DNA of 64,000 nt from Trichostrongylus colubriformis (Eukaryota; Nematoda; Chromadorea; Rhabditida; Trichostrongylidae). This document shows, one piece after another, positions 1-12,175 of this stretch. Every line of letters starts with the position of its first letter. Within the stretch, counting starts at the first letter, position 1. The DNA lies in assembly GCA_963978905.1 (NCBI GenBank), contig OZ022259.1:51850727-51914726 (forward strand). The letters run 5' to 3'. Below the pieces are notes generated by a model. The model saw nothing but the letters and a program-made list of their open reading frames with translations. It made no database searches and was not told the origin of the DNA. The translations under genes were made by a program, and so were the position numbers.

Positions 1-560
1 CTTGTTTCATGAACCACCCATCCCGAATCGGTCCCCATCTCCACAGTTTGTTCTTCATGTAATGCCTCAGCTCCGCCCACCACCGCAAAAGGTCCGCCCC
101 CAGTCGAAATTCTCTTCCTTTCATAGCCCCACCTACTACTGACCACTTCCCTTTTTCCCCGGTCTCCATCGGAGATGCTATTTTCATAGTGAGTGTCATC
201 CGACTAATAAAACCCTTCACCCATTGTGTGCGGTTCTCCGTTCATTTTGGGCATGTTCAGAATAGCGTGGACGTTGGTCATCTCTATCGTTTTCTTCTTA
301 GACTCTATGCCGCGTTTGGACCTACTTAAGTTTTTGTTGTAAGGGTCGCCCACTCCACTCACTGTTCTCGGGTACTTGGGCCTCTTTCATGATTTTTAGA
401 AAATCATTGCTCACCTTAATCATCTTTCCCCACGTTTGAGTGATATTGGAGCCCAATGAACAATTCTTGTCCGAAAACGGAACCTTCCAGTGCATGTTCC
501 CACCGAGTCCGGTGGGGGGAGGGGGGTGGGAGGAGATTCGTATATTTGGTAAAAGTCAAT
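1..560 (-). repeat. Dispersed repeat of the 267-bp family
   Basis: Contains 'ccccatctccacag' and 'cttcatgtaatgcctcagct', the reverse complement of the blocks in the array at 8-9.2 kb, followed by 'ctccgcccacc'. It extends to the left edge. Confidence 0.7.
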
Positions 561-1757
561 AGTGTGCACAGGAATACGTTGGGGAAACAAAAAGCCCCTT
601 TTCAAACGACTCGAGGAACACCGAAGGGTTTTGGAAGATCCTACCACATTTTGAGCAACAATTTTCTCACGCTCAGAACCCGGAAACATATCCACGGAAG
701 ACTTCCCAACCTTATCGTCAAAGTGCTGCACCTGTCCACTGGAAAAGCAGTGAAAGTGAAAATGCTGGAAGCAAGAAAGAAAAAGACTAGAAAAGGGCTT
801 TAGAAATAAAGAGGACGAGCCACGTCACCCTTCCGACTAACCACATATCTGCAGTGTTATGCGCTGTGGAAAGAACGTGATACCATCCAACAACACAACT
901 ATATCACATCTGCACTATTTGAGGGGTAGATCAGGACGGGGTAACAAACTTTGCTTCGAGCTCATCGAGGCGGTAAGAATAAGTGAAGTGGCTGCAGAAA
1001 GTCATTGGCGTACTTACCTACTGGCTATTTTCAGTGACTGTCGATGTATGAAAAAATTGTTCTGCTCAGGCTCAAGAAAAAGGAAAAAGGCGCCTGAAGC
1101 TCGGCAAGAGGCTCTTGATTCTTCCGCAATATTTTGTAAAACTTTTTGAGTCTCTTCAAATAACTTTTAGAGCCTCATATTGTTTTAACTCCAGTGTACA
1201 ATGAATATACTCCCCGTGAGAAAAAGATTTTTGTTGGTACAACTTAGCTACTAATGAAAATCTTGAAGGTCATTCTTACTAATGGAAACTACGCTGAACC
1301 GGCGAAGTATGCGTCTGGACGCATTGAAAACTTCTATACGAGTAAGTGTTCAAGCAACCAATGAAGTAGAAATAGATCAGATCTCATGTTCTTCTTCATC
1401 CGATATATCACGTGATTAGTAGTCTACAGCTCTCCTACTCCTGCAGCCACAGGAGCAGCTGCAAAGAGAAAGCGCAAAGAAAACGTCCACTGGGAAAAAA
1501 CAGTTCCCTGCAATACCCCGTTCATCGCACTCGCGTCGCGCACAGACCCTCGCAATTAGCAATGGCAGTGCTGTCCCTGTATCACGGTGAGTGTCACGAA
1601 ACTCCGTCTGGGTCAGTCATGTGAGACGGCGGCGCTACGCGTAGTCAATTTACAACGGGATCTGTTATAGGATACAACGTGAGCTAGCCCAGGCTCTATG
1701 CCCAGCCCTGCACCGCGCTCGTAAATCCATCTGAACGAATCAGGATTACCACTGGCA
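560..1757. other. No recognisable feature
   Basis: Only short open frames without family resemblance or splice context. No repeat shared with the rest of the window was noticed. Confidence 0.5.
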
Positions 1758-2720
1758 TTACAGGGTGGCCACAAAGCATCGTTCGGTACCCTTCCGCTTA
1801 TGAATGAACAATAGATACAGGAACCTTTGTTCGAGGTATTGTTCGAGATGGTCGCCTCTGGCTCAAATGCAAGCCTTCAATCTCTCAGTAAAGGCTTCCA
1901 TGGTGGGGGGCGAGTAGTTGACATCAATCTTCTCCCATTCTTAATGTGCGCTGTCTTCAGACCTTTCGAAATGCGATGAAGAGACCTTCTGCTACAGATA
2001 GCTCCAAAAAGAGTAGCCCACTGGGTGAGGGTTAGATAGTGGAGGGTCAGATGGTCTCACTTTCTTATCCCAAAATCTAGGAAAGTAGCGATGACAGAAG
2101 AAAATCGCTGATTTCATGCGCCAGAACCCGCTTTGCTGCATGACAAAATTTCGTCCATAAAGGTCTTTTCGATTCATGGCATAGCGTCTCATGAGTCGTG
2201 CTGCCTTCCAGTTTTATCCGGGCCCAAACCATCACTGATTTTGGAAAAAGGCTCCTAGTTTTCACCCGTCTCCTGGAGTTCTTCTTCGCAGGAGAAAACA
2301 GTTGTCGTGGTGCAGTGGTTCTGACTGTTGCTCCTCGGCACTTGTAAAAAATTTCGTCGGCCCAAGTGATACCCGTGAGGCGGCACCCACGAACTGCTGA
2401 CAGACGCTTCTTTTATTTTTCAGTTTACCCTTCCTGGCAGCTGAGCTGAGTACCTGTCACTGTAAAAAAGGTAGCCATTTCAAACTTCACGATATTTTGA
2501 ATATTTCTGCATGAAACATGGAGAACGGAAGCGATTTCATGCAAACTGATTCCATCATTGCGGCACGTCCTCGTCTGGATGGTCTCCCGAATCCATGAAA
2601 CACTGATCGTTCTTGGTCGGCCCGTTGTTGCTAGTGGTAGATGGTGTTCACGTTCGCGAGTATTCCTCTTACTATCCTACGATTCGAGGCCTTCTTGCGA
2701 TCCTCGCTGCGGATGATCCT
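1758..2720 (-). mobile_element. Tc1/mariner-superfamily relic with transposase fragments
   Basis: Starts with an ACAGGGTGG end at 1758. The minus strand carries an N-terminal part around 2480-2640 (RPRTISVSWIRETIQTRTCR then a helix-turn-helix-like stretch) and a C-terminal part at 1992-2192 (MNRKDLYGRNFVMQQ, then a 'FWDKKV.P.....NP..YS.WSYL' stretch), like transposases of the DD37D group. Several breaks. The N-terminal half also occurs at 58.99-59.2 kb in the paralogous flank. Confidence 0.7.
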
Positions 2721-3030
2721 TGGTCACGCCGTCGGTGATGGTGGCTCGATGAGCAGAAGTACGAATTTCTTCGCGTAGTTTATGCTGGCAGTCGTGATAA
2801 TTTGGCATAGCACACAGTGATATGCCTTATCCACAGTATATATTGCAGAGTTAAAACATGGATTTGCAGATTACCGACAACGTGTATATAAAGGGACCAT
2901 ACTTTGTAGCCACGTATTTCTGTAATACGTGCGTTGTAGGTAACAGCATGTGGATGTACTGAGCGGTGTCTGTTCTTCTTGAGCAATGTCATTATGGACG
3001 TTATTAACCCTTTCACGACCGCGTCTGTTT

Positions 3031-4399
3031 TCAAGAAATGGCGCGTTCAGACCGAATCGATTGCGGCCGCCGGCTTGCTGTCACCCATATGTGGCTGACA
3101 GACCCACGTAGCCATTTTACAATTATCACCGTCTTTCGTTTTTTCGTGTTTTTTTTTTGTTATTTTTTTGCCAATGTGGTCAAAGAAGGGGTTGCCTATC
3201 CACTGTGCTCGAAGTCTACTCGGTGCTAATGTAGTAGTTGGGAAGGGGCCACTCCACTGCGCTCCGCATCTGGCACTATTTTTGCCTGGGTTTAAAGCCA
3301 AAGCCATACTTTAGGGGGAGGCCGCTATCCACTTAAAGTGAGGCTCAGGTAAAAATATATGCGTGAGTATACAAATTGATGATATAGAACGGTTTCAAGC
3401 GAGTGACGAGAGCGCGACGATCTGTGGCCTCTATATCGCACCCTACGCTTTTTGTAATTGAAGGTACCGATAGTATAGTCATCACATACGTTTAATCTGT
3501 GATCATCGGTTTTTTTTTTCGATGAAGCATTTTCTAATGACTTTTTTTGGCACTATTCAACCAACCATCACTCCCCCAGACACCGCGAAGTGGTCAAAAA
3601 AATAGTTTTCGCCGAAAATTTGTCTATGGCCTTATTCATCTGTGCTCTAGTGCTGCTGATGTAACAGGAGGGGGAAAGTCGTCATCGTCCCGCTGTCGTC
3701 TACCTGATACTATCCTACAATCATAAATTTGCAGATTCAAGCGTGTATTTTCGTCTAAACCTCAAAGCAGAAGGAAGGATTTCCTTCTTTTTCAAGACTC
3801 AGGCAAACGCGAACATTGTGGTGCACTACTATATTAGCACTTTAGTAGAACTCAAGGACGGTAGTACCGTAAACGGATGTCATATTCGTTGTCTGCACCC
3901 CAAAAACACCTCTGGGCTAAGTTTCTGTGAATTTGGTGAAAATGAGTGGTTGCAATAACTTGGTGCAGTTACACCAAATTGGTGCCAACGTAAAAACGGA
4001 TGTCATATTCGTGATCTGCACCTCAAATAACCCCCTAGACGAAACTTCAGCGAATTTGGAGATTAAAAGTTCGCACACCAATTTGGCGCGTTTGGCATTA
4101 ATTCGGCGTCGGGATCAAAAAGGGGTGTTTTCGTATACAGCACCCTGAATTACCCCCGTAGTCGTTGTTTCAGTGCAAACTATTTTTTTTTGCCCAGCCA
4201 ACCGTTTTGGAGGTCTTTACAAGGGTGCAGGCCCCCTTCCTCCGGTCCATGGCTTGCATAACAGCAGGAGGATGCAGGCAGTTGCTTGACCCAAAAAACT
4301 TTCCTGAATGTCAAAAGGTGTTATCAGGAGGTCCATGAAACGTCTGTCTGCCCGAAGAGGCCGACTTGTTCTTAGCCAGTCGCGAATGGGTTAGAATAG
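3031..4399. other. Insertion relative to the right flank, no gene seen
   Basis: The right flank passes from about 59470 to 59490 where this flank holds about 1.35 kb. Apart from the direct repeats near 3.87-4.14 kb nothing was identified. Confidence 0.45.
3860..4165. repeat. Imperfect direct repeat, ~128-bp spacing
   Basis: ACGGATGTCATATTCGT recurs at about 3874 and 3999, followed both times by a 'ctgcaccYcaaa.a.ccc' and a 'gcgaatttgg'-like stretch; a third, weaker copy is at about 4140 and another near 5100. Confidence 0.6.
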
Positions 4400-4488
4400 G
4401 CATTGTTCGCACGGAACGTTTGGGAACTGCCAATTTCACTTCAGCGATTCTGATATCAATCACCTACAATTTTTTCCCATGTTGTTCT

Positions 4489-5651
4489 AACAAGGGAAGA
4501 ACCCCAGGTCGAAGTGGCCATTCGGAATGGTACCTATGGTCCGATGTATTTTCGGACGCTGATCTGAATGTGCATTCCAAATTTGCAAAACGATTCTCTG
4601 AGAAGAGTTACAAGGCCGTTTCTCGACGAAATTCAGCTCAAATACACCATAAGCTAGTGCACTGTCAGTAGCCGGCTGGCCGAGGGGTAAGTGTCTCGCT
4701 CTACAAACTAAGGACGATGGTTCGAATCCTCGGCAAATTTTGCTTTTGCAACTTGTTGAACTTTTCCTACTGACTACATAAAAAAAACTTCTACTTTTAT
4801 ATTACCTCATCCAAATGGTCCTCTTGGCATCATGCATGTTCAAATGGTAAGCACTTTTGGCAACTATACTGTTCGATCGATAACTTTGAATGCTTTGGTA
4901 TTTTCCCTTTTCGTGAAGTTCTTCTTCTGTGTCTGTGAATCATCCCCAAGGTGTTGTCATGTACAGTAAGTGCTATACTCCTTTCCTGTGTACCTCACTA
5001 TTCTTATCTTCAAGATCGCAGGGTACTCTGCGATCCAACTTTTTTGAGTGAGCAGATTCTCATAGCGTATTGATTGCGAATTCGACGTTAATTCGCGAAA
5101 CGAATGTGATATTCGCACTCTGGAGGTGGAATTACTCCTCTGTGCAAGTTTTCAGCCGAATCGAGTTTTTGCCCAACTACGGAAAGATGGGGTGGCCCAG
5201 GGGTAAGTGATAATTTTTGTGAAATCTTCTATAAAAAAGCCATCAAGCATGACAGAGATAACTCAAACACATCTATTACAGATATCCATGACAGCAAATG
5301 TACGTAACGAGCGCCGAAATAACAGCATTTGATCAGCAAGGGTCAACGACTTCTCCTTTGTTGAACGGGTTGCCAAATATTCTCGAACTGGCTGAAAACA
5401 TGTACTATAGTGTAGTTTGATCCTCTGAACACGAAAAGCGCATTGGTTTTGCGCGAGAACGTCTGGCTCGCGTGCTACGGGTTTCCGAACCTACTATATG
5501 ATAGTACTGCTTTTTCAAAAAAACCTCTATAACTCCGCTCAGAGAATCGTTTTGCAAATTTGAAATGCAGATTCAAGATCAGCGTCTGAAAATACATCGG
5601 TCTATATGTACTCATTCCGAGTGGCCATTTCGACCTGGGGTCCTTCCCTTG
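4489..5651. mobile_element. Inverted-repeat element with tRNA-like parts
   Basis: About 130 bp at 4490-4620 (GGGAAGAACCCCAGGTCGAA..., through AAATTTGCAAAACGATTCTC) is mirrored at 5530-5650. The paralogous flank at about 59.56 kb reads straight through this point without it, so it is an insertion of about 1.16 kb. Inside are a tRNA-like segment (4672-4735) and a second A-box-like piece (about 5191). Confidence 0.7.
4672..4735 (+). repeat. tRNA-like sequence with A and B boxes (SINE-type, not a tRNA gene)
   Basis: Contains TGGCCGAGGGGTAAG, like an RNA polymerase III A box, and GGTTCGAATCC, a good B box, at tRNA spacing. The acceptor and T stems do not pair properly, so I read a tRNA-derived repeat. 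Confidence 0.5.
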
Positions 5652-6739
5652 TAAGTTTCGAGAAAATCTCTACCAAGTACCTCTCCTCAACCAGGCAAGC
5701 TTCACTGGCTGATCGTCCAATTTGTACCATATTGGGACTTCCCATTTAAACCTGAATCTCACTTATGATTTCTAGAACAGTGCGAGTTTTGTTAGAACCA
5801 CTCACCCATATTCAGGGTTTCGATACTTCTCGAGCTCCATTGCATTCGGATCTTTCTTGTAGCGAGATTGAGTGATTTCGAAATGAGAAGAATTGGCAGC
5901 TTTTACTGTTACTAGGGGGAATCCCATCTAAAGCAGTTGATTAAGCAGCAGGAAATGAAAAATATTCAGAACTTCTCACAGAGAATGGAAAACAAGACAT
6001 TCATGCGAAAGAAAAGACAGGTAAAAAAGTTCACTAATACCATTACTTGCACGCCTAGACCTTCAACAAAAGTAATCTTGGTACCCCAAGGCATGAAGAA
6101 AAAATGGATTTTCTTATTCTTTTTGCCTCACTTTCTCCGCTTCTTGTATGCTTTCTAGCAAACACACGGTAATAGGGGAAGAAACGAGATTGATAAAAGA
6201 CGGATTCTGGATATACTAAGAGTTGTCCTACCACCAATGGTACAAGCCCGCCGGACAGTACTGGGTGCGCGTATCACGCATTGCGAGAGAAGCTGAGCTC
6301 CTTCAAGATCGTCCGTCTGTGTCATTCGAGGATAATGGATTGGTTTCCTTGCTCAGTCGAATCCATTCCGAATGTCATGATAGAACAATTAACAATGTAA
6401 TAAGAAGCTGCACATACGTCACGCACATCGATGCAGATAAGACATATTTTGCATTATTCACCTACTGTTGCACACAACAGTATGCGTCACCCAAGCTTTT
6501 GTTCAACAACCGCTTCTGGAAATCATCATCTATGGAGCACAGAAAATGATGCATGATACATCAGACTCAGGCCTTCATCGAGGAATCCTCGATTAGGAGG
6601 TCGTATTTGGTCAGCTAAGAGGAAACAGTCGAAATCTCAGATGTGAGAAGTTTAAAGAGTAGTTTAAAGATGTGATAACTGAGTTCCAAAGAGTAAAGAA
6701 AGTGAAAAGAAACCAATATTCGACTTAATCTTGAGAATT

Positions 6740-6825
6740 TCGGAGAATACACAAAAAGACACGTCGCAAATAGAAAACAAGGTAGGACACAGACTTCTGA
6801 TCTAAATGCCTAAGACTATGCTGTG
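6740..6825 (-). pseudogene. Gene 1 possible exon, paralogue of 61443-61524
   Basis: The frame homologous to the gene 2 exon at 61443-61524 is still open here (SFCVFSEILKIKS), but the GTGAGC donor of the paralogue is replaced by non-splice sequence. It may be a decayed exon, or both may be chance open frames in duplicated intron. Confidence 0.3.
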
Positions 6826-7552
6826 CAGGGATAGTGTGTAGGCAACAGATGAACTCAGTTGAAAGGTACGCTGTTCCTTTGGTCCTCTCAGTATTGTGGA
6901 CGCTGAACAAAGTATTAAGCTCCTGAAATCTGATGCGCAAAACTTATGCCTTCACTTTATCAAGAAGATCATGGAAATAGTGTACCAGCATTGTATATGG
7001 AAACCTCATACATGGAATACGATGAAAGGAGAAACGGCCTGTGAGATACGGAAGGAACTAAAGCGACTATAGATAGTAAGCGACATCTAACATCCGATGG
7101 CTGACTGTTCCTGCATCTAGCGTTCTGCAACCTATGTACGTTTGCCCTGAGCAAAGTGGTGCGCACCATGCTTCAAAATAGTTCAGTTTTTCTTTGAATG
7201 CCAGCCTAAACCAATGAGCGTTTATCTCTGTTGGATCTGTTAAATTCTATCTTGCTGGTTCGAAAGATAGAAATATACTGGTGTGTGCAGCGGCTGGACA
7301 AGCTTATAATCGCTAAAAAAATCAAATTCAAGTTAAACTATGACCCTGAATTGCGTGGGGCATTTTTGGTGAGTCAGTCCGACAATGAATACCTTGAGAT
7401 TTTCTACGCAACAGATTAAGCGATTCCGTGTGGCCGAGTAGAAAGGGATTTCCGGAAGGATCTGTCGAAGTTGGATGCTTTGATCCGATTTCTCAGGTCT
7501 TATAAAAAAGATCAGAGATAAGGTTTTCACACAAACACTCCACTCAACCTAC

Positions 7553-7693
7553 CTGCACGGTCCACTGATTTGCAAATTTCTTCATACTCAAGTTGTTTCC
7601 ATCAGGCCCTTTAACATGTGTAGTGACTGTGTCCAATACGTTCCAAAGATCCTGCGAGCGAGCATTACCGTAGGAAAATTTCATGAGGTAGCG
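7553..7693 (-). CDS. Gene 1 exon: SYGNARSQDLW block
   Basis: Exactly 47 codons, starting RYLMKFSYGNARSQDLWNVL and ending MKKFANQWTVQ. This is the end of the M1 catalytic domain ('yl..f.y.na...dLw...').  Acceptor gattttcag, donor GTAGGT. It is nearly identical to the gene 2 exon at 63461-63601, which fixes the paralogy of the two flanks of the window. Confidence 0.94.
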
Positions 7694-7996
7694 CTGAAAA
7701 TCACATAATCAAAGAAAAACCATGGGTCGAATTTACAACTCTATTATCCCTACTATATATAAAGCGCTAAGCCGTTTGTCCCTCCGTCTGTCACGAAATT
7801 AGGTATCATATGAAAAACGACCTGTGCAGATGGGGCCAAGTGTGGTATGGGTAGGGCATGGGACAGGAAGTAAAGACCACACATGGACCAAATTAAGCTC
7901 CGCCCACGGGGGCGGGGCGTGCACTGGAATGTTTGGCTTCAGCCCGAAACTGTTGATTACGTTCGAACGTGCATCTAACGTCGGGAGAAGATGGAT

Positions 7997-9250
7997 TTAG
8001 GTCAGGGATGAGTTTCTGAAGGTCAGGAAAGAATGCAGGGCACAGTGGGCGGGGCATAAAGTGGTGGGCGGAGCTTGGACGTTACATGAAAAATGGCCTG
8101 TGGAGATGGGGACAAATGCGGTATGGGTAGGGCATGGGACACTAAGTAAAGACCACACATGGACCAAGCTAAGCTCCGCCCATAATGGGCGGGGCCGTCG
8201 TGGAATGTTCAAAAATTGTTGATTGGGTTCGAATGTGCTCCAAACATAGGGAGAAGATGGATCAAGGTCAGGGATGAGTTTCTGAAGGTCAGGAAAGAAT
8301 GCAGGCACAGTGGGCGGAGCATATAAAGTGGTGGGCGGAGCTTGGACGTTACATGAAAAACGACCTGTGGAGATGGGGACAAATGCGGTATGGTTAGGGC
8401 ATGGGACACTAAGTAAAGACCACACATGGACCAAGTTAAGCTCCGCCCATAATGGGCGGGGCCGTCGTGGAATGTTCAAAAATTGTTGATTGGGTTCGAA
8501 TGTGCTCCAAACATAGGGAGAAGATGGATCAAGGTCAGGGATGAGTTTCTGAAGGTCAGGAAAGAATGCAGGCACAGTGGGCGGAGCATATAAAGTGGTG
8601 GGCGGAGCTTGGACGTTACATGAAAAACGACCTGTGGAGATGGGGACAAATGCGGTATGGTTAGGGCATGGGACACTAAGTAAAGACCACACATGGACCA
8701 AGTTAAGCTCCGCCCATAATGGTCGGGGCCGTCGTGGAATGTTCAAAAATTGTTGATTGGGTTCGAATGTGCCCCAAACATAGGGAGAAGATGGATCAAG
8801 GTCAGGGATGAGTTTCTGAAGGTCAGGAAAGAATGCAGGCACAGTGGGCGGAGCATATAAAGTGGTGGGCGGAGCTTGGACGTTACATGAAAAACGACCT
8901 GTGGAGATGGGGACAAATGCGGTATGGTTAGGGCATGGGACACTAAGTAAAGACCACACATGGACCAAGTTAAGCTCCGCCCATAATGGGCGGGGCCGTC
9001 GTGGAACGTTCAAAAATTGTTGATTGTGTTCGAATGTGCCCTAAACATAGGGAGAAGATGGATCAAGGTAAGGGATGAGTTTCTGAAGGTCAGGAAAGAA
9101 TGCAGGGCACAGTGGGCGTAGCATTTAAATTGGTGGGCGGAGCTTGGACGTTACATGAAAAACGACCTGTGGAGATGGGGACAAGTTTGGATGGGTAGAG
9201 CATGGGACAAGAAGTGAAGACCACACATGGACTAATTTAAGCTCCGCCCA
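7997..9250. repeat. 267-bp minisatellite array
   Basis: Units repeat at exactly 267 bp (equivalent points at 8209, 8476 and 8743), with central units nearly identical and flanking units diverging. Each unit holds 'gatggggacaaatgcggtat', 'ctccgcccataatgggcggg' and 'ggtcaggaaagaatgcag' blocks. Since 267 is a multiple of three, a 338-codon minus-strand open frame runs through it; this is not a gene. The unit is a copy of a dispersed repeat found singly elsewhere in the window. Confidence 0.92.
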
Positions 9251-9699
9251 CGGTTGGCTGGGTGTGCACTGAAATACTCTGTCCTCAAGAAAAAGAGCAA
9301 TACAGGCCGACCTACTGACGCACATGGTGTTTCGCGCACAGTAGTGTGCGCCCGCCAACTGGTTTTTTATATATTGTAGGCACAGCTCGCGACAATTCGA
9401 GCAAACTGGTTTCACGTGAACCGGTATTTCTCTCTGTGACTATAGAGCGTGTGCTACTACCACAGCGCGAGACTGAGTAACAAACGCATACAATCGCGCC
9501 CACCGCTCCAAGATGGCCAAAACCCATCACAGAGTTAGCCAAGGGGTAGTGGTGAATAAGGAGGAGGAGATTTACTATGGACGACGATAAGATGGAGAAA
9601 AGGAAATTGTGGTATGGGATGGCAACTCGTCAAAGCCGAAGACGAGCAGCAGCAGCTCATTTCCAGCATTATTGGGTTTTTTGGCTTTCCTTCACGTAT

Positions 9700-12175
9700 C
9701 TGCTTGTTTTTCAGCATCCCGTGCTTCAATTGAGCGCAAAGTCCACTGAAAGTTATCGTGACCGTGCTTTTGTACGGAAACTGCGCGATTCTATCCCTGT
9801 CAAGAATCAGCAAAAATTCAATATGTTTAACTGAAACGAAAGAACGTGTTCGTCCAAACCCAGTCGGACAAATGGCAAAATGTCCTCGGTACCTTTGCAG
9901 TTTGTCCTTGGCGACAAAATACAAAACCCGCTGTAAATTTAAAAAAAAACGCAGATCACTTGGATCAGGATGAGAATTCTATCTGCTGGAGTGTTATTCG
10001 TTTTAAATCAGAACAGAAGAGTACACAACAACAACTTGACATACGGGCAGTGGCAAGGTTTCAAAGAGCTACGTGAGCTAACATCAAACGGTACTTTACG
10101 TATCTCTGTAAGTGATAAAAGTGGAGAGTTTGTGGTTATGCCACAAACGCTTGATCGTGAGATTACACTACTCCATCTAGCAGACTCCTCCGTTTATCGT
10201 CGCGCGACCGAGCAAGAATTTCTGACCGATTGCAAACATCTCAACAAGGCTTGGATGGCTGAGGGTCGGTCCGCGGGTCTCAACAAGAAGTTCCTCAGTA
10301 GGTTAATACTTGAGAATCCAAACTGTCCCGTCTTTTATAGCCTTATCAAAACCCACAAACTTGCTTCTACGGATATGCAGTCAATGTCAGCGGACACTTT
10401 CAAAATACGACCCATTATAAGTTGCGTGGGAGGACCAACTGATTGAATTTCTTGGTTCCTTAATTGCATTGTGAGCCAGCTGCTAACCAAGGTTCCATCT
10501 CATCTGACCAATACGACAATGTTCCTTGAACAATTACGTAATTTACGCTTGGAAACTGGTTGCGTAATGGAGTCATTTGATGTCACTTCGCTTCATACCA
10601 ACGTCCAAAACGAGCAAGCCTTACAAGCGCTTTCGGAAATGCTGGACATACATTTTGGAAACATGGAAACCTTTGGACTCAACAAGGGGCACATCATGTT
10701 TCTAATCAAGGAATGTTTGCAATGTAACATCTTTAGGTGGTCGGGTGCGTATTACCGCCAAATCAGAGGTTTGGCAATGGGTCAACGCTTAGCTCCAGTA
10801 CTCGCAATCTGCTTCATGAGCAGAATCGAAGAACCAGTGCTGGAACGCTTACCATTGATGTACTGTAGATACATAGACGACTGCTTCATTATTACATCAA
10901 CACAGTCCGAAATGGATGAGTGTTTTCGCTTGATGAACCAGTAGTCTCAGTACATCAAACTTACAAGAGAGGTCCCACGACGAGGTTGGCTCCCCTACCT
11001 GAACACGCAGGTGAAAGTGTCCGATGGCATGCTTAGTGTGAAGTGGTACAGAAAAGCTAGTTCCAAGAACATCTTGATTCACGCCACATCTGCTCATCCG
11101 TCTGCAGTGAAACATGCAGTTGTTAGGAACATGTTCAAGACGGCTGCAAATGTATGCACTGGCCCGGCAGAGCGACGAGAATCCATACGCCTAGCTTCTG
11201 ACATAGCTGCTTCTAATGGCTACGTTGTACCAGGACATTGTGGTAGAATTCGCACTGAGCACCGTAGTGTACCACGTGAGGATAAGGTCCCCTTGTGCAT
11301 ACCTTTCATCTTTGATAGAGTTACTTCTGCGATTCGAAGGTGCCTCGTCAGAGCACAACTGGACGATGATGTTGTCATAGTTAGTATTCCTAATGGCAAT
11401 ATCAAAAGCCAGCTCGTGCGAAACAGGCTTTACGAAGAGCGGTGCATATCAGAGAGCTGTGTTACATGTCCGTATGGTAAGATTGGGGATTGCGCCAAAA
11501 TCGGTGTCATCTATTTGATCGAATGTCTGACATGTAACACAACGTACATTGGGGAGACTGGGAGAGCACTAGCAATACGTATACAAGAACATCTTGCTGG
11601 CAAAAGGCGTGGTAACGTAAGAACACCTTTGGGAAAGCATATGACCAAGGAGCATGGTGGAAACGATTTTGATGTTAAGTGCACAATTTTGGCATATGAG
11701 ACTGAGATTTCTGCTAGAAAAGTGCTCGAGGCATTTTGGATTTCCGCAAGAAATCCAAGTATGAACAACCGAAATGAGTGCTTATCCGTCACAAATGACC
11801 TCTTGCCATTTGCACCACATTGCGAGCTACTGATCTAAAAATGGGAGACATGCATGTCCCAAACAATACTATATATGTATAAGGACGACATGGCATCTCT
11901 CGTTCACTAATTACAACTAACTCGGAGTGGCGTTGTTCCACTCCTACGGTGGTGGATTGAGTGAGTTTGTTTCTGACGTACGGAGTTTCTCTGATGCTTT
12001 CCTAGATCTCCGTCAAAACCGCTAGGGGGATGAAGCGTTTGACGGTGTAGTGGACAAAATCCTAGTCTTGAGCCACGTTTAGGCCTTCGAGGAAGACGAT
12101 CCTGTCGAAACGTCAGGCCGTAAATAAATATTCCACCTAACAACCTCGTTGGCACAACAGAAGATTTTCTAATAC
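9700..12175 (+). mobile_element. Penelope-like retroelement (PLE 1), EN+ type
   Basis: A retroelement with reverse transcriptase followed by a GIY-YIG nuclease, the defining layout of EN-bearing Penelope-like elements. It lies in the 6.2-kb gene 1 intron, in the opposite orientation to the gene. The 3' untranslated part (about 11839-12175) recurs at 50.33-50.68 and 54.03-54.1 kb. The 5' boundary is uncertain, because 9480-9720 is also present at 63.81-64.0 kb, next to the paralogous exon of gene 2. Either the element was there before the duplication, or that block is ordinary intron. Confidence 0.85.
9838..11838 (+). pseudogene. PLE polyprotein: reverse transcriptase plus GIY-YIG endonuclease
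   Basis: From about 9970 to the TAA at 11836-11838 a single frame carries a DKSGEFVVMP segment, RT motif A-like FDVTSLHTNV (from 10576), motif B-like GLAMGQRLAPVLA, motif C YIDD (10870-10881), a cysteine cluster CISESCVTCPYGKIGDC, and a GIY-YIG domain with VIYLI (from about 11506) and TYIGETGR (from about 11542). The frame is cut by TGA at 10444-10446 and TAG at 10942-10944. Upstream, 9739-9990 needs two frame shifts to stay PLE-like. The element is therefore inactive, though only lightly damaged. Priming and integration by target-nicked ends is known for the family, not shown here. Confidence 0.9.

Larger units (their letters stand above)
2540..9720. other. Left segmental duplicate (paralogous to 58985-64000)
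   Basis: In order, 2540-3030, 4400-4480, 5640-6200, about 6700-6820, 7270-7700 and 9480-9720 align with 58.99-59.47, 59.49-59.56, 59.57-60.1, 61.4-61.55, 63.2-63.65 and 63.81-64.0 kb. Only the exon at 7.55-7.69 kb is clearly coding. The rest is duplicated intron with lineage-specific insertions. Confidence 0.8.

Noticed and set aside
456..803. 115-codon plus-strand frame at the left edge
   Set aside because: It overlaps the dispersed repeat, with low-complexity lysine-rich sequence and no family resemblance.
4672..4735. Functional tRNA gene
   Set aside because: A and B boxes are present, but the acceptor and T stems do not pair.
7997..9013. 338-codon minus-strand open frame made of 89-residue repeats
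   Set aside because: It is the reading of a 267-bp satellite whose unit is a multiple of three. The same frame is broken in dispersed single copies.
11907..12155. Minus-strand frame downstream of PLE 1
   Set aside because: It lies in the PLE 3' untranslated region, and the other PLE ends do not conserve it.
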